NCBI GenBank assembly: GCA_033816765.1
Contig: CM066287.1
Location: forward strand, 2,356,001-2,420,000
Direction: 5' to 3'
Origin: Nothopassalora personata
Lineage: Eukaryota; Ascomycota; Dothideomycetes; Mycosphaerellales; Mycosphaerellaceae
Length of the DNA: 64,000 nucleotides
Every line of letters starts with the position of its first letter. Within the stretch, counting starts at the first letter, position 1. Both the position numbers and the translations under genes were made by a program. Of the stretch, positions 1 through 9,625 are shown in pieces. A model generated the notes under the pieces. That model ran no database searches and was not told where the DNA came from. It saw only the letters and a program-made list of their open reading frames with translations.

Positions 1-1060
1 AATTACCCGGAGACGTACGACCTGATCTTCAGACGAGCAGGCGAGGAATTGGCCAAGTCGAATGGCACCATCAAGCATCTGATCTTGCTCTTGGGTGTGC
101 CCATTGCGTACCCTAGACTGCAGTGGTTGGAGAACATTCTTTCGAGTAAGCGGTTGAAGACTGTGACTCATTGTATGTACTAACAGCTGAGCAGGTCCTA
201 TCATTGGTCCCATCAAGTTCCTGAACAAGCGTTTCGGTGTCGCGGGAGGCGTTTTCAACAAGTTTGACGGTGGTGTCGATCTTCTTGATGACCTTGACGA
301 CCATTACACGGCTCATCAACACAAAAAGGAGCGCAAGGCACTCATCCTCCGACTTCAGGAACTGTCCAAGCAGCACAGCATCCGTATCACCATTCTCGGA
401 GGTGATGTCCATCTTGCTGCTCTAGGACGATTCTACAGCAAGCCTGAGCTCAACATCCCAGCGGAACGCGACCATCGATACATGCCCAACATTGTTAGCT
501 CGGCCATCACCAACAAGCCGCCACCACAAGCCGTTGCTAACCTGCTCGCACGAAGGAACAAGATTCACCATCTTGACCACGAGACAGATGAAACTCTACT
601 GGAGATGTTCGACAAGAATCCAGGAGAAGGTCTTGAGGGCGTTAAGCCAAAGACAGCGAGCAACAACCATGCAACGATGCCAAGTCGCAACTACGCCATT
701 ATCACGGAGTCACACTCTCATGCTGGCAACCAGGCCAATGGCGTTCCCGCCGTGAACGGTGCCAATGGCATCAATGGGGTTGTCAACGGTGAAGTGGCTC
801 CTGGCGTACCTGACAACACCAACTTCACCACACCAAAGAACCCACGCGAGCCACTCCACAAAGGCGAAGAGAAAGCTGGTACCCAGCACCCGGCAGCGGG
901 CGGTGTGCAGAAGACCGGGTTGGGAGGTCTCTATGGTCTTGACGTCTCGATCAAGGTTGAGATCCAGCCTGGTCGCCCCGAGGGTGACACCGAGGGCTAC
1001 GGTATCAGTATTCCGGCATTGGACTCTGGAGCTTACAAGGGTCAAGGCTCGTCGTGGTAG
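1..1060 (+). CDS. PhoD-like phosphatase domain protein, 5' end missing
   Basis: The reading frame is open from base 1, so the start and N-terminal part lie outside the window. Two exons are visible: 1-145 and 195-1060. The 49-bp intron (146-194) starts GTAAGC, has a CTAAC branch site and ends GAGCAG; splicing restores ENILSSPIIGPIKFLNKR. The segment up to about base 560 reads like the C-terminal half of the fungal PhoD-like metallophosphatase fold, including the ILGGDVHLAALGRF stretch, whose Asp/His are expected metal ligands. The family hydrolyses phosphate esters; substrate and location are unknown here. The last 150 residues are low-complexity (Asn/Gly/Val-rich) and probably disordered. 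The stop is TAG at 1058-1060. It is convergent with the next gene. I am confident of the family, less of any function. Confidence 0.8.
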
Positions 1061-1532
1061 AGACGCACCGAGACTGATGACGCTGAGTCGACCGAGTGTT
1101 TGCTTTGTTGCTGTTGACAGAATACAGCACTACAATGGAGTGTGGTTATGATGAGGCGCAGATACCCTGTATTGTTCTAGCGTTTGTAGTTTTAGAGTTA
1201 TGATGATGTACGTCGAACGACGAGTTCTGACACCTTGAGGGATCGGGCGTGCGCAAGTCTTGTTGGAGTCTTTGAGCGTATTGAATGACCCCCTTCTCCG
1301 CTTCGCGATGTAGCCACAAGAAGCGTAGCTGCTGGCAGATTGCTTCGCTGATCGAGTGACAACACAAATGAGACAAGTACGATGAACGGTTGCAGGCTCA
1401 CATTCTGCCTGCGTGGTTATATTCCTGGGCGATGCTAGTGGTACAAAGTTGAATCATCCCCGCATAGTACAATTAAACTATCTTATACAGCGTCTACGCT
1501 CTATATTGCGCGGTAGAGCCTCATGATTCGTC
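1061..1532. other. Convergent 3' intergenic region
   Basis: This stretch lies between two convergent stop codons and should hold the two 3' UTRs. It has T-rich and ATTAAA-like runs near 1470-1500. I see no gene in it. Confidence 0.6.
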
Positions 1533-2828
1533 TCAATCATCCAGCCGCAGCCCACAAAAGTCTGTACCAAGAAGCTGGTCTAGCAGATAGAAGAGTTTCC
1601 AGTAGAAGCTCGCCACTTCCCAGTCGAAAGTATTGTCTTGCTTCCTAGGGACCGCCGACCCTATGACTTCGCTTGCGCCGATCCAGGAAGTCCACGATGC
1701 TTTTGGCTGCTTGGGTGCTAAAGCGAGTTCTGCTGGGAGAGGTTCGATTCGAGTGGCGCCTTCTATTCTGCCTCGTCGAGGTTGTAGGGCAGTTTGTGAT
1801 GGCGATTGCGCTTGGAAGCTGGTTGTCGCTGGTCGTGGTGGTGCTGTGCCGTTGATCGTTGATGTGCTGGCAGTGGGAGAGTCTTGTGTGGCTCTTCCGA
1901 GTGGCACGTTCCAGGGAGGAGGCGGTATGCGCCCTTTGCTGCTGCCGTCGGGGGCTGTTGCGGTCGCGGACGATGCTGTTGCTGAAGAGCCCTCGGGGGT
2001 GCCCACATCCTGTGGCAGAGTGGAGAACGTGGGCGGTAGCGCCTCGGAGGTGATTTGCGCACCAGCTTGTGTCGCCAGGACTGGCTCGTCTTTCGGTGGC
2101 CCGTGACCGACGAAGAACTCGGCGAAGACCATATAGCCTTGGATAGTGTGCGGTGCTCTCGCGATTGCCAGCTCGGCCGATCGTCTCGTGTCAAAGGTCA
2201 CCTTGATCCAGTGTTCGCCGCCAGCGAATTTGTTCTTCTTCCTGAGTGCGGCTCGCGATATGCTCTTTTGGGCTGCAGCTCGTCCCAGCGTCCGTGAGAT
2301 GTCGTACCTCGACCCCGGGGGCGCGCGCTCATAATCTTCGAGGATCACTCCATTCGATACGCGCTCATAGAAGTCGATAGCAGACCACTGCAAATCCTCC
2401 CCAAACCCATAGAGCAGCACTTCTGTAGGCTCGTCGCCGTCGCCCGAGCCTCGGCCTGCCGCTGCTTGCGAGTTCGGATCTACTTCGCCGAGTGCATCTC
2501 TTTTCGACTCGTCCTTGGTGCCAGCTCTGCGTAATGAACCAAAGACGAGATCTTCTGCTGCCGTGTTCTCTGCCTTGAGTCGATCCTCTTCCCGTCGTGG
2601 CTCCGCCGTCTTTGATCTCGATCGCGAAGCGCCACTTCGAGTACGCCTCATGCTCCGCCCAAAGGGACCTTTTTCCACGGGTGCAGGCTCATTATCTGCA
2701 TTCGTATTGGACATGTCATAGCTCCACGGCAGTTTCCGGCCTGTGCTGTCGATGTAGCGCTCTGCCTCGGGCACAGCATGAACTTGCATCCCAAGTGGGC
2801 GCTGTTGCGAGTTGCGGAGGTTGAACAT
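1533..2828 (-). CDS. NUP53: Nucleoporin Nup53/Nup35 family, MPPN (RRM-Nup35) domain
   Basis: This single-exon gene encodes 431 residues. Residues about 136-240 form the RRM_Nup35/MPPN fold: the first strand reads EVLLYGFGEDLQW, and the domain continues through HWIKVTFDTRRSAELAIARA to the MVFAEFFVG strand. In the family this atypical RRM dimerises, and the protein links inner-ring nucleoporins to the nuclear envelope. The extreme C-terminus (DWEVASFYWKLFYLLDQLLG) can form an amphipathic helix, matching the membrane-binding C-terminal helix known in yeast Nup53/Nup59 and vertebrate Nup35. The N-terminal third is Arg/Ser-rich and the region after the domain is Pro/Ser/Thr-rich, both probably disordered. 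The start is ATG at 2826-2828. It is divergent from the SAP-domain gene. The family call is strong. Confidence 0.88.
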   Translation of the reverse strand: MFNLRNSQQRPLGMQVHAVPEAERYIDSTGRKLPWSYDMSNTNADNEPAPVEKGPFGRSMRRTRSGASRSRSKTAEPRREEDRLKAENTAAEDLVFGSLRRAGTKDESKRDALGEVDPNSQAAAGRGSGDGDEPTEVLLYGFGEDLQWSAIDFYERVSNGVILEDYERAPPGSRYDISRTLGRAAAQKSISRAALRKKNKFAGGEHWIKVTFDTRRSAELAIARAPHTIQGYMVFAEFFVGHGPPKDEPVLATQAGAQITSEALPPTFSTLPQDVGTPEGSSATASSATATAPDGSSKGRIPPPPWNVPLGRATQDSPTASTSTINGTAPPRPATTSFQAQSPSQTALQPRRGRIEGATRIEPLPAELALAPKQPKASWTSWIGASEVIGSAVPRKQDNTFDWEVASFYWKLFYLLDQLLGTDFCGLRLDD

Positions 2829-3298
2829 GGTAAGATGCTTCGCGGAGGAGAGTGTTGATCAAGATGCTCGTTGTGTAGTCGGCGTCGAAGTCTTGCGGTC
2901 GTGGTCAAGTCTTCGGGTGACTACAGACTGTATGAGGTGTACTGAAGGCAGACACTCGATACAGGGAAAAGGACTGGAATGCGCCAGTGCCGAGTGTCTT
3001 CAAACAAAGCTTTACGTTGAGTGAGCAGCCGATCAATTGACTTTCAAGGAAAGTCGCGTGGGAGTGAGGAGGAACAGGCACAAAGGACGCGGTTGCAAGG
3101 GTTCACCCTCAATATCCCAGTAAATATTAGTGCATGCAGTGTCAATGCGCGAGGTCGCATTCCAACGCGGCTCTCGTAGTTGCGCCGACATCAACATCAC
3201 AGCATCCAATACCTTCACCACCTCGCCCGACTTGCTCACACGCGCCGCTTCACCTCACATAAATACCCGACGCTCAGTCTCGCATACAGCTGGTGGAG
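2829..3298. promoter_or_regulatory. Divergent promoter region between NUP53 and the SAP-domain gene
   Basis: These 470 bp separate two divergent start codons and must hold both 5' UTRs and promoters. I recognise no specific factor site and no gene. Confidence 0.5.
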
Positions 3299-4142
3299 AT
3301 GGTCGACTACTCCAAGAAGAAGAACGACGAGCTCGCAGCACTATGCAAGGAGCGCAGTCTGCCTCACACAGGCAAGAAGGCTGATCTTGTGAAGCGACTT
3401 GAAGACTATGACACAAAAGCCCGCAGTGACACAGCAGCAGCACCCACAAAAGCAGAAGACGAGATCGACTGGGACGAAGAGTCAGCAACAGAGGAAGCCA
3501 AAGCAGCCACCACAGAGCCCGCCGCAAACGCAATAGCAGCAGGAGGTGTTGGTGAGGTGTCAAATCCGAAAGCAGTTCCCAACCAGGCAGCCGCCATCGA
3601 TCCTGCCAAGACAAATGATCTGAGCGTTGCGCCTCCGGAAGGCTCGGCAGAGGCGAGGCCTACAAGCACAATGCCAGATCGCACAGTCGACGAGGAGCTC
3701 GAGAAGCTGAAGAAGCGGGCGGAGAAGTTCGGGAACCCGCCTGAGATGCTCGAGAACATCAAGAAGATGGAGCGTGCGAAGAAGTTCGGCGTTGAGGGTG
3801 AGTCGGGTCTTGGAATGCTCAACCAGGCACTATCGACAGAAAAGCCGTACGGTAAGCGTGGACGGGAAGGTGCGGAGAACGATGGTGGCATCCGCAAGAG
3901 GAGCAGGGTGCGGCCTGGTAAGAAGGGAGGCGGTGGAGCTGTTGAGGCCAAGCCGAAGAAGGAGAGCAAGGAGAAGAGCAACGGCGGCTATCCGAGCTGG
4001 ATGACCGACAAAGATCGTGAGGTGAGTACTGTGCGGGAACTATCTGTGACGGGACGAATGGGCTCGAGACATCAGGTGCTAGATTCGTGGCTGACGCTTT
4101 ATGCAGGCTGCTGAACGCCGCAAGGCCAAGTTCGCCTCTTAG
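3299..4142 (+). CDS. SAP-domain protein, Tho1/SARNP (CIP29)-like
   Basis: The start is ATG at 3299; the codon two triplets upstream in the same frame is GTG, not ATG. Exons are 3299-4021 and 4107-4142; the 85-bp intron begins GTGAGT and ends TATGCAG, after which the last exon reads AAERRKAKFAS and stop. The mature protein is 252 residues. Residues about 3-37 are a SAP helix-extension-helix DNA/RNA-binding motif (DELAALCKERSLPHTGKKAD). Around residues 128-170 lies the conserved SARNP/Tho1 segment with EELEKLKKRAEKFG and MERAKKFGV. A basic Lys/Arg/Gly-rich tail follows. In yeast and animals this family binds nascent mRNA and works with THO/TREX and the Sub2/UAP56 helicase in mRNA export. Without the splice the frame runs into a false tail. 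Confidence 0.85.
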
Positions 4143-4373
4143 GACATCGCGAATTGAGCTGGCAACCTCCCTCAAGCCTGACCGGACAGCTTCTATGCCG
4201 CCAGCAGAGCTTGGCTTGGCCTACCTATAACACGCAGCTGTGCTGCTCTAGGAGCGTTTATGAATGTAACTTGCCATCGGCATACCCTTTCCACGCTTGC
4301 GGACAAGATCGTTCAATGCACGCAAATTCGTCACCTCCTCCACGCGGATAGCTGACCCAATGCGCGAACACGT

Positions 4374-6329
4374 TCAGAGCTTGGCCGTGGATCGCTCCCA
4401 AATCTGAACGTCAGCCACGTCCCTGTAATGGTCCGGCGGGAAGAACTGCGGTCCCAAGGTCTTCTTTACAACTTTGCCCGTTCCGGACTTTGGCAATTCC
4501 TCTGGTATGATTCGCAAGATCGTTGGCATCTTATAGCCTGCTAACCGGTCGCGGAGGTCTTGCCGTAGCTTTTGGATGCTGAGACCTTCCAGTGCATGCT
4601 GCTTCCCAGCTGCAGGCAGATCGCCTTCATGCTTCAGGCAAATGGCCGCAGCTACTCGCTGGCCGTACTCGTCATCAGGCACACCAACGACCATCACTTC
4701 GGCAACGTAAGGCAATGCGAGGATCTCACGCTCGATGTCGAGAGCGCTAATCTTGTAGCCACCCGACTTGATGATGTCGACGCTAGCTCGACCCATTATG
4801 AAGTAGTACTCACCTTCTCTTCGAGCTATGTCACCGGTCCTGCGTTTCTGTCAGCGCTGCGATCATGGAACCATGAATGGATTAGAGACTCACTTGTAGA
4901 ATCCATCATCAGTATGAGAAGCCGCCGTTGCTTCAGGATCAAACAAAAACTTCGAGAACATCCCGGGAGACTTCGCAAGCACTTCTCCCTGATCTCCCTC
5001 TGAAAGTCGGACTTCAGAACCAGCCAACAAATGGCCCACCGATCCATCCGGCACGTTCTGATCTCCTATCCGCACTCTGAAGACAGCTCCGGTCTCCGTC
5101 ATCCCGTACCGGAGAAGAATGTTCCTGCCCAGAAGCTCAAGCCAAAAATCCGCAATGGGCTTCGGCAGAGCCGACGTACCACAAATACAGGCCCTCAAAC
5201 TTCGGGCCCCTTCCACATAACTTCGCGCATCAGACCTCGAGGAAACGTGCTGCTGGTAATATCGCATCATCCGCATATAGATTGTCGGCACTCCCGAGAA
5301 GAACGTCACGCCTCCCTTCCGCCATCGCTCCCAAGTCCACTCTGGATCGAAGCTACCGCTGCGGAATTCCATTAATGCACCTGAAATCAACCACGGGAAA
5401 AACATCATGCCGATCCCAGTCGCGTGATGCACGGGCAGGAGGTGAAGGCACACATCGTTGGGTGTGATCTCGTAGTGATCGACCACGCTCATTGCTTCGT
5501 CGTGGACAAAGGCGCGTCGCATTACGGCTCCCTTTGGTGGGCCGGTCGTGCCTGAGGTGAAGATGACCACGCCCGGCGCGTTATCGTCGAGGTATTGGTC
5601 TGAGGAAACGATGAGCTGGGATGGTCGGAGGGGTGGCATTTGTAAGGATGGGGCTACGGGGATGCAGACGAAGGGCGAGCTCGGGTCGTCGTCTTTGACT
5701 AGCTTCTCAAGGGAGAGGCCGAGTCGGAGTGCGTCCAAGGATACTAGGACTGCTGCTGCGCGGGACTTCTGCGCGAAGTATAGCGCCTCCTGGGCTGGGA
5801 GGACGGTGGTCATAGGGACTACTGCTGCTCCCAGGGCTAGAGCTGCGAGAATCGCAACGGCGAAGGCATAGCCTCCAGGTGCCAGGATCGCGATGTAGAC
5901 TTCCTCGCGGTTGGTCAGAGCTTCTTTGACGGATGTGCTCAGGTTCGACCAGACTCGAGACCGGAAGGCGAGGACATCCGTCAGAAGTTGGAGATGTGTG
6001 GCTTGGACGCCTGTGTTGACATCTCGGATGCAGAGACGCGGTGGATCTGCGCTTGCGAAGCGGACGAGGCGGCTGAAGAGTGGATGGCAAGGGAAGATAT
6101 GGTCGCCTGTGTGTGGTGGGACATGATGAGTCCGATCGCCAGCGTCGAACTTGTTCGATGGCGAGGTCATGATGTTTGAGAGTGGTAATACATCTTGCGA
6201 GGAGATGTTTTTGGAGTCCCAATCGCTGTGTGCGGTGCTCGCGTCTGGGGTGTAAGTCGAGGATGAGTTGACTGTATTCCCCTCGAGTTGACGAAATATG
6301 GCGCCTATGCTTGGGAATGTTGGTGCCAT
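4374..6329 (-). CDS. AMP-binding acyl-CoA synthetase (ACSF3-like), predicted peroxisomal
   Basis: Two exons on the minus strand, 6329-4894 and 4839-4374, flank a 54-bp intron (GTGAGT...ACGCAG); the join restores FYKTGDIARREG. The product has 633 residues. Adenylation motifs are visible: phosphate loop TSGTTGPPKG (258-267), YGMTETG, the hinge TGD, the GRASVDIIKSGGYKIS region and the A10 lysine motif PKSGTGKVVKK. Such enzymes adenylate a carboxylic acid and transfer it to CoA. The YKIS hinge region resembles ACSF3/malonyl-CoA-synthetase-like enzymes, but the substrate cannot be read from the sequence. The protein ends in AKL, a type 1 peroxisomal signal. The roughly 75-residue N-terminal extension looks non-conserved. 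It shares a 382-bp divergent promoter with an acyl-CoA oxidase, pointing to fatty-acid activation for beta-oxidation. Confidence 0.88.
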
Positions 6330-6711
6330 ATGCTTCGTGCTGCTGGTGCAGAAGGATCAGAAAGTTGCAGTGCTGACCGTTTTCATTAGTCCCTGAAGGT
6401 GTATTTCCCCAGCATTGATGCCGGAGCCGCCCACGAGATATTCTACACCGATCATGGAATGCAGCAGGAGAGCTGCCGTTGTAGCCGATGCACCCCGCAT
6501 GGAGTGAGATGTGGTCAACGAAGATCCCGCCACGCTTAAACGCTCGGACGGCTTGGGTAGAACTACATTGCCGAGGGTATCGAAGTCGTAGACGTGGGTA
6601 TGCAGTCGACCTTGACAACGAGTCAGCGAGATATATATCGCATTGGTCAGCAATTTGGACTTTTCGGACGCAAGACTCTCAAGCGATCTGGAGCATTGGA
6701 GTGGAGTAATC
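6330..6711. promoter_or_regulatory. Divergent promoter of acyl-CoA synthetase and acyl-CoA oxidase, with a CCGAGG site
   Basis: These 382 bp lie between two divergent ATGs. CCGAGG at 6571-6576 is the reverse complement of CCTCGG, the hexamer bound by the fungal fatty-acid regulators FarA/FarB (Ctf1 family). It lies about 136 bp before the oxidase start and 242 bp before the synthetase start. A TATA-like ATATATAT run is at about 6630-6638. Function is inferred. Confidence 0.45.
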
Positions 6712-8772
6712 ATGCCGGACTTTGCCAACAATCTCAAGCCGGCCTCGCCAACAGGACCTGAGATACTATCGAAGGAAAGAGGACAGTCGGACGTACCTGT
6801 TGACGAGCTTTCGCAACACCTTCTTTCCAGGAATGACTTCCTCTCTCGACAAAGACGAGTACTCCCAATTCTGGAACAGGACCCACTGTTCAATAAGGCA
6901 AAGCAGCTGAATCTTTCGAGACCGGAACGTTACCAACTAGGACTGGCACGAGCCAAAAAGCTTAGACGGAACATGGATCAACATAAACTTGACGAGGAAG
7001 ATTTCAAGATGATGGAGTACCTTTGTGACGACGTGAGTCCGTTTATGGTCCACGAGCAGATGTTTCCGACCACCATAAGAGAACAGGGTGATGAGCAGCA
7101 AAGAAAGTACTGGCTACCTCGGATCGAGCGATGGGAGGTGGTAGGATGCTACGCGCAGACGGAGCTGGGTCACGGCAGCAACGTCAAAGGTCTGGAGTGT
7201 CGAGCGACGTGGGATCCCAAGGCTGGGGAGTTCATCATCCACAGTCCAACTCTGACCGCCAGCAAATGGTGGAATGGTAGCATGGGCCGCACTGCGAATC
7301 ATGCCATCGTTGTCGCGCAGCTCCATGTACCCAAATCGAGGGATTCAACGGAGCTCGTCAACCACGGACCGCATCCTTTCATCGTACAAATTCGAGACAT
7401 GAAGACACATCAACCTCTCGAAGGAATTATTGTGGGAGATATTGGTCCGAAGTATGGATATGCTCCGATGGACAATGGTTACATGCTGTTTGACAACTTT
7501 CGCGTGCCGCACTCAGCTATGCTCTCGAATTACTCCAGGGTGGACCCAAACAATTGCACTTACACGAAGCCTGCCAATCCTGCTGTTGTGTATGGCAGCT
7601 TGACTGCTGTCCGGGCTTCCATAATCATGCACGCAAGACTGATCATCGCAAGGGCTGTTACCATCGCTGTTCGATATGCCACGATCAGGAAACAATTTCA
7701 GGACCGTGACAGCAGCGACAACTCTGCACCAGAAATGTCTGTGCTAGACTACCCAACAGTCCAGATTCGAATCTTGCCACTGCTGGCGACAGCATATGCA
7801 CTACATTACACAGGCGAAGCCATGCACAATCTGTACTCCAGCACGAGAGCTGAGATCGATAAAGGAGACTTCAGCAAGTTGGCAATACTGCACGCTCAGT
7901 CATCCGGACTGAAGAGTTTATGCACCGAGCTGGCAGCTAACAGCATCGAGACATGCCGTAGAGCAATGGGCGGCCACGGCTTTATGGCATCAAGTGGCTT
8001 CATACAGCTCAACAACGACTACTTGTCCAAACCTACCGTCGAAGGAGACAACTGGATGATCACGCAGCAGACTGCACGTTACCTGATCAAGCATATGCAG
8101 GCAGCTGTTGCGGCCAAGGGCAAGGCACAGGACGACTTTGAGCAGATCTGCCGGGATTGGCTGAAGAATGAAAAATGTCAAAAGCCAGCACCGTACCAAA
8201 TCTTTGATAGCGACGAGCAGCTCGTCAACGCTTTCCATCGGAGGTCACGCGATATCACATATCGCGCATATGTAGATCGATTCGAGAAGAAGCGCAGCTG
8301 GAACCAAATGCTCTTGTTGCTTAGAAAGGTCAGCGTCGCCGAATCCCAGTCGATCCTGGTGACCAACTTCCACGAAGCAATGTCGCGCTCGAACCTCTCG
8401 TCCACATTAAGATCGCACCTCCAGCTCCAGTTCCGTCTCTTTGCATACTTTACCATGGACAACGAGGCCCGCGACTTTGCCAAGGCTAACGCTGTCTCCG
8501 ATGACCATCTGGATGAGCTCCCTGCGAGAATCCAAGATCTCATGGCACAGATCAGACCTCACGCTGTAAGATTGGTTGATGCGTGGAGTATACCAGACTT
8601 CTTGCTAGACAGTGCTCTGGGAAGATCGGATGGAAAGGTTTATGAGGATCTGTTCAACCGGGCTCATAGGTTGAACCCGCTTAACGAGATCACCTTCAAT
8701 CCGTACTACACGGATGAGGAGATCGTGAAGGGTGGTGGACCAGGTATAAAGGATATACTAGCGAAGTTGTAG
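6712..8772 (+). CDS. Acyl-CoA oxidase, peroxisomal
   Basis: This single exon encodes 686 residues. ATG at 6712 (MPDFANN) is the first ATG in frame; the frame is open further upstream only through a TTG. The fold is the acyl-CoA oxidase type: an N-terminal alpha domain, then the flavin-binding stretch AQTELGHGSNVKGLE, the KWWNGSMGRTANHA segment, a helical domain with RYATIRKQF, and ACOX C-terminal domains. Glu444 in TVEGDNWMITQQTARYL fits the catalytic base of the family. Acyl-CoA oxidases make the first, H2O2-producing step of peroxisomal beta-oxidation using FAD. The C-terminus is AKL, a PTS1 signal. It is convergent with the enoyl-CoA hydratase/isomerase gene, with only 33 bp between stop codons. 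Which of several fungal paralogues it is (chain-length specificity) cannot be told. Confidence 0.93.
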   Translation: MPDFANNLKPASPTGPEILSKERGQSDVPVDELSQHLLSRNDFLSRQRRVLPILEQDPLFNKAKQLNLSRPERYQLGLARAKKLRRNMDQHKLDEEDFKMMEYLCDDVSPFMVHEQMFPTTIREQGDEQQRKYWLPRIERWEVVGCYAQTELGHGSNVKGLECRATWDPKAGEFIIHSPTLTASKWWNGSMGRTANHAIVVAQLHVPKSRDSTELVNHGPHPFIVQIRDMKTHQPLEGIIVGDIGPKYGYAPMDNGYMLFDNFRVPHSAMLSNYSRVDPNNCTYTKPANPAVVYGSLTAVRASIIMHARLIIARAVTIAVRYATIRKQFQDRDSSDNSAPEMSVLDYPTVQIRILPLLATAYALHYTGEAMHNLYSSTRAEIDKGDFSKLAILHAQSSGLKSLCTELAANSIETCRRAMGGHGFMASSGFIQLNNDYLSKPTVEGDNWMITQQTARYLIKHMQAAVAAKGKAQDDFEQICRDWLKNEKCQKPAPYQIFDSDEQLVNAFHRRSRDITYRAYVDRFEKKRSWNQMLLLLRKVSVAESQSILVTNFHEAMSRSNLSSTLRSHLQLQFRLFAYFTMDNEARDFAKANAVSDDHLDELPARIQDLMAQIRPHAVRLVDAWSIPDFLLDSALGRSDGKVYEDLFNRAHRLNPLNEITFNPYYTDEEIVKGGGPGIKDILAKL

Positions 8773-8805
8773 CGTAGCCGTGCACCGGTAGACAACTTAC
8801 ACTTG

Positions 8806-9625
8806 CTATATCTTCGCCTTGGCAGCAGTGCCTACTCTCCTCCCGTGGATATAACTAATCTCTCTGAAATGCCTCCCAGCCTCGCCGTACAGTTCGTTCC
8901 TCAACAGACTCCACACCCCCATCTTCGCCTTGGGCGCAACCCGCTTCGCCTTCTCCATCGCCACATCAAACATCCGTTCCGGCTCAGCAATTTCATCTAC
9001 GATTCCATCCTTCAAGGCCTGCTCGCCCGTCCAGCGGTGCGCTTCCAGAAGCATCTTGCGTGCTACCTGTGGCTGCAATTTCAGTCGCGGCAATGCGCCG
9101 ATGCCAGGGAAGTGGAGACCTAGATTGACCGGTGGCATGGAGATGAAGCCACGTTTGGCGTTCATGATGCGGTAGTCATGGGAGAGGGCGAAGGGTCCTG
9201 CCCCGCCGAAGGTGTGGCCGGTGATGAGGGCTATAGTGGGGAAGGGGAAGTCGACCAGTGTGGCCAGCAGGGGATAGAAGCCTTCGGAGTTGGCGTAGGG
9301 GTTGGTGTCGGCTTCGTCTAGTTCGAGGCCCTGGGACATGTCAGGGGAAAAACGTATGCTCGATGTCGTGGACTGTGGGAAAGCGATGGCTTTTAGCATG
9401 ACCATGACTTACGGTGCACCAGAATTTGGCATCGTTTCCTCTCGTGATGACGGCACCCTCTGCGTCGTCTCCGAGAATTCGGTGGACTTTGTTGTATGCT
9501 GCGATCAGTTTCTGGGCATAGGCGCTGTTGATTCTGTTTTCTGGGGCCTTTCGCATCGTAAGAACGAAGATGTTGGCATACTGGTCCAGAGCCAGATCCG
9601 GCTCGTTGATGATGGACTTTGACAT
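8806..9625 (-). CDS. Enoyl-CoA hydratase/isomerase (crotonase fold), predicted peroxisomal
   Basis: Exons are 9625-9413 and 9330-8806, with an 82-bp intron (GTAAGT...TCCCAG). Splicing joins AKFWCT to GLELDEADTN, which rebuilds the crotonase oxyanion-hole region, and the product has 245 residues. The second oxyanion segment is HTFGGAGPFALSHDYRIM, followed by GFISMPPVNLGLHFPG. This resembles the fungal Delta3,Delta2-enoyl-CoA isomerase-type branch more than a classic hydratase, because the usual pair of hydratase glutamates is not evident; that call is tentative. The C-terminus AKI is a known fungal PTS1 variant. Together with the adjacent synthetase and oxidase it would act on enoyl-CoA intermediates of fatty-acid breakdown. 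A CCTCGG hexamer lies 105 bp upstream of the start. Confidence 0.88.

Noticed and set aside
5707..6618. 303-codon minus-strand frame overlapping the acyl-CoA synthetase start
   Set aside because: Arg/Pro/Ser-rich shadow frame; the overlapping frame has all adenylation motifs.
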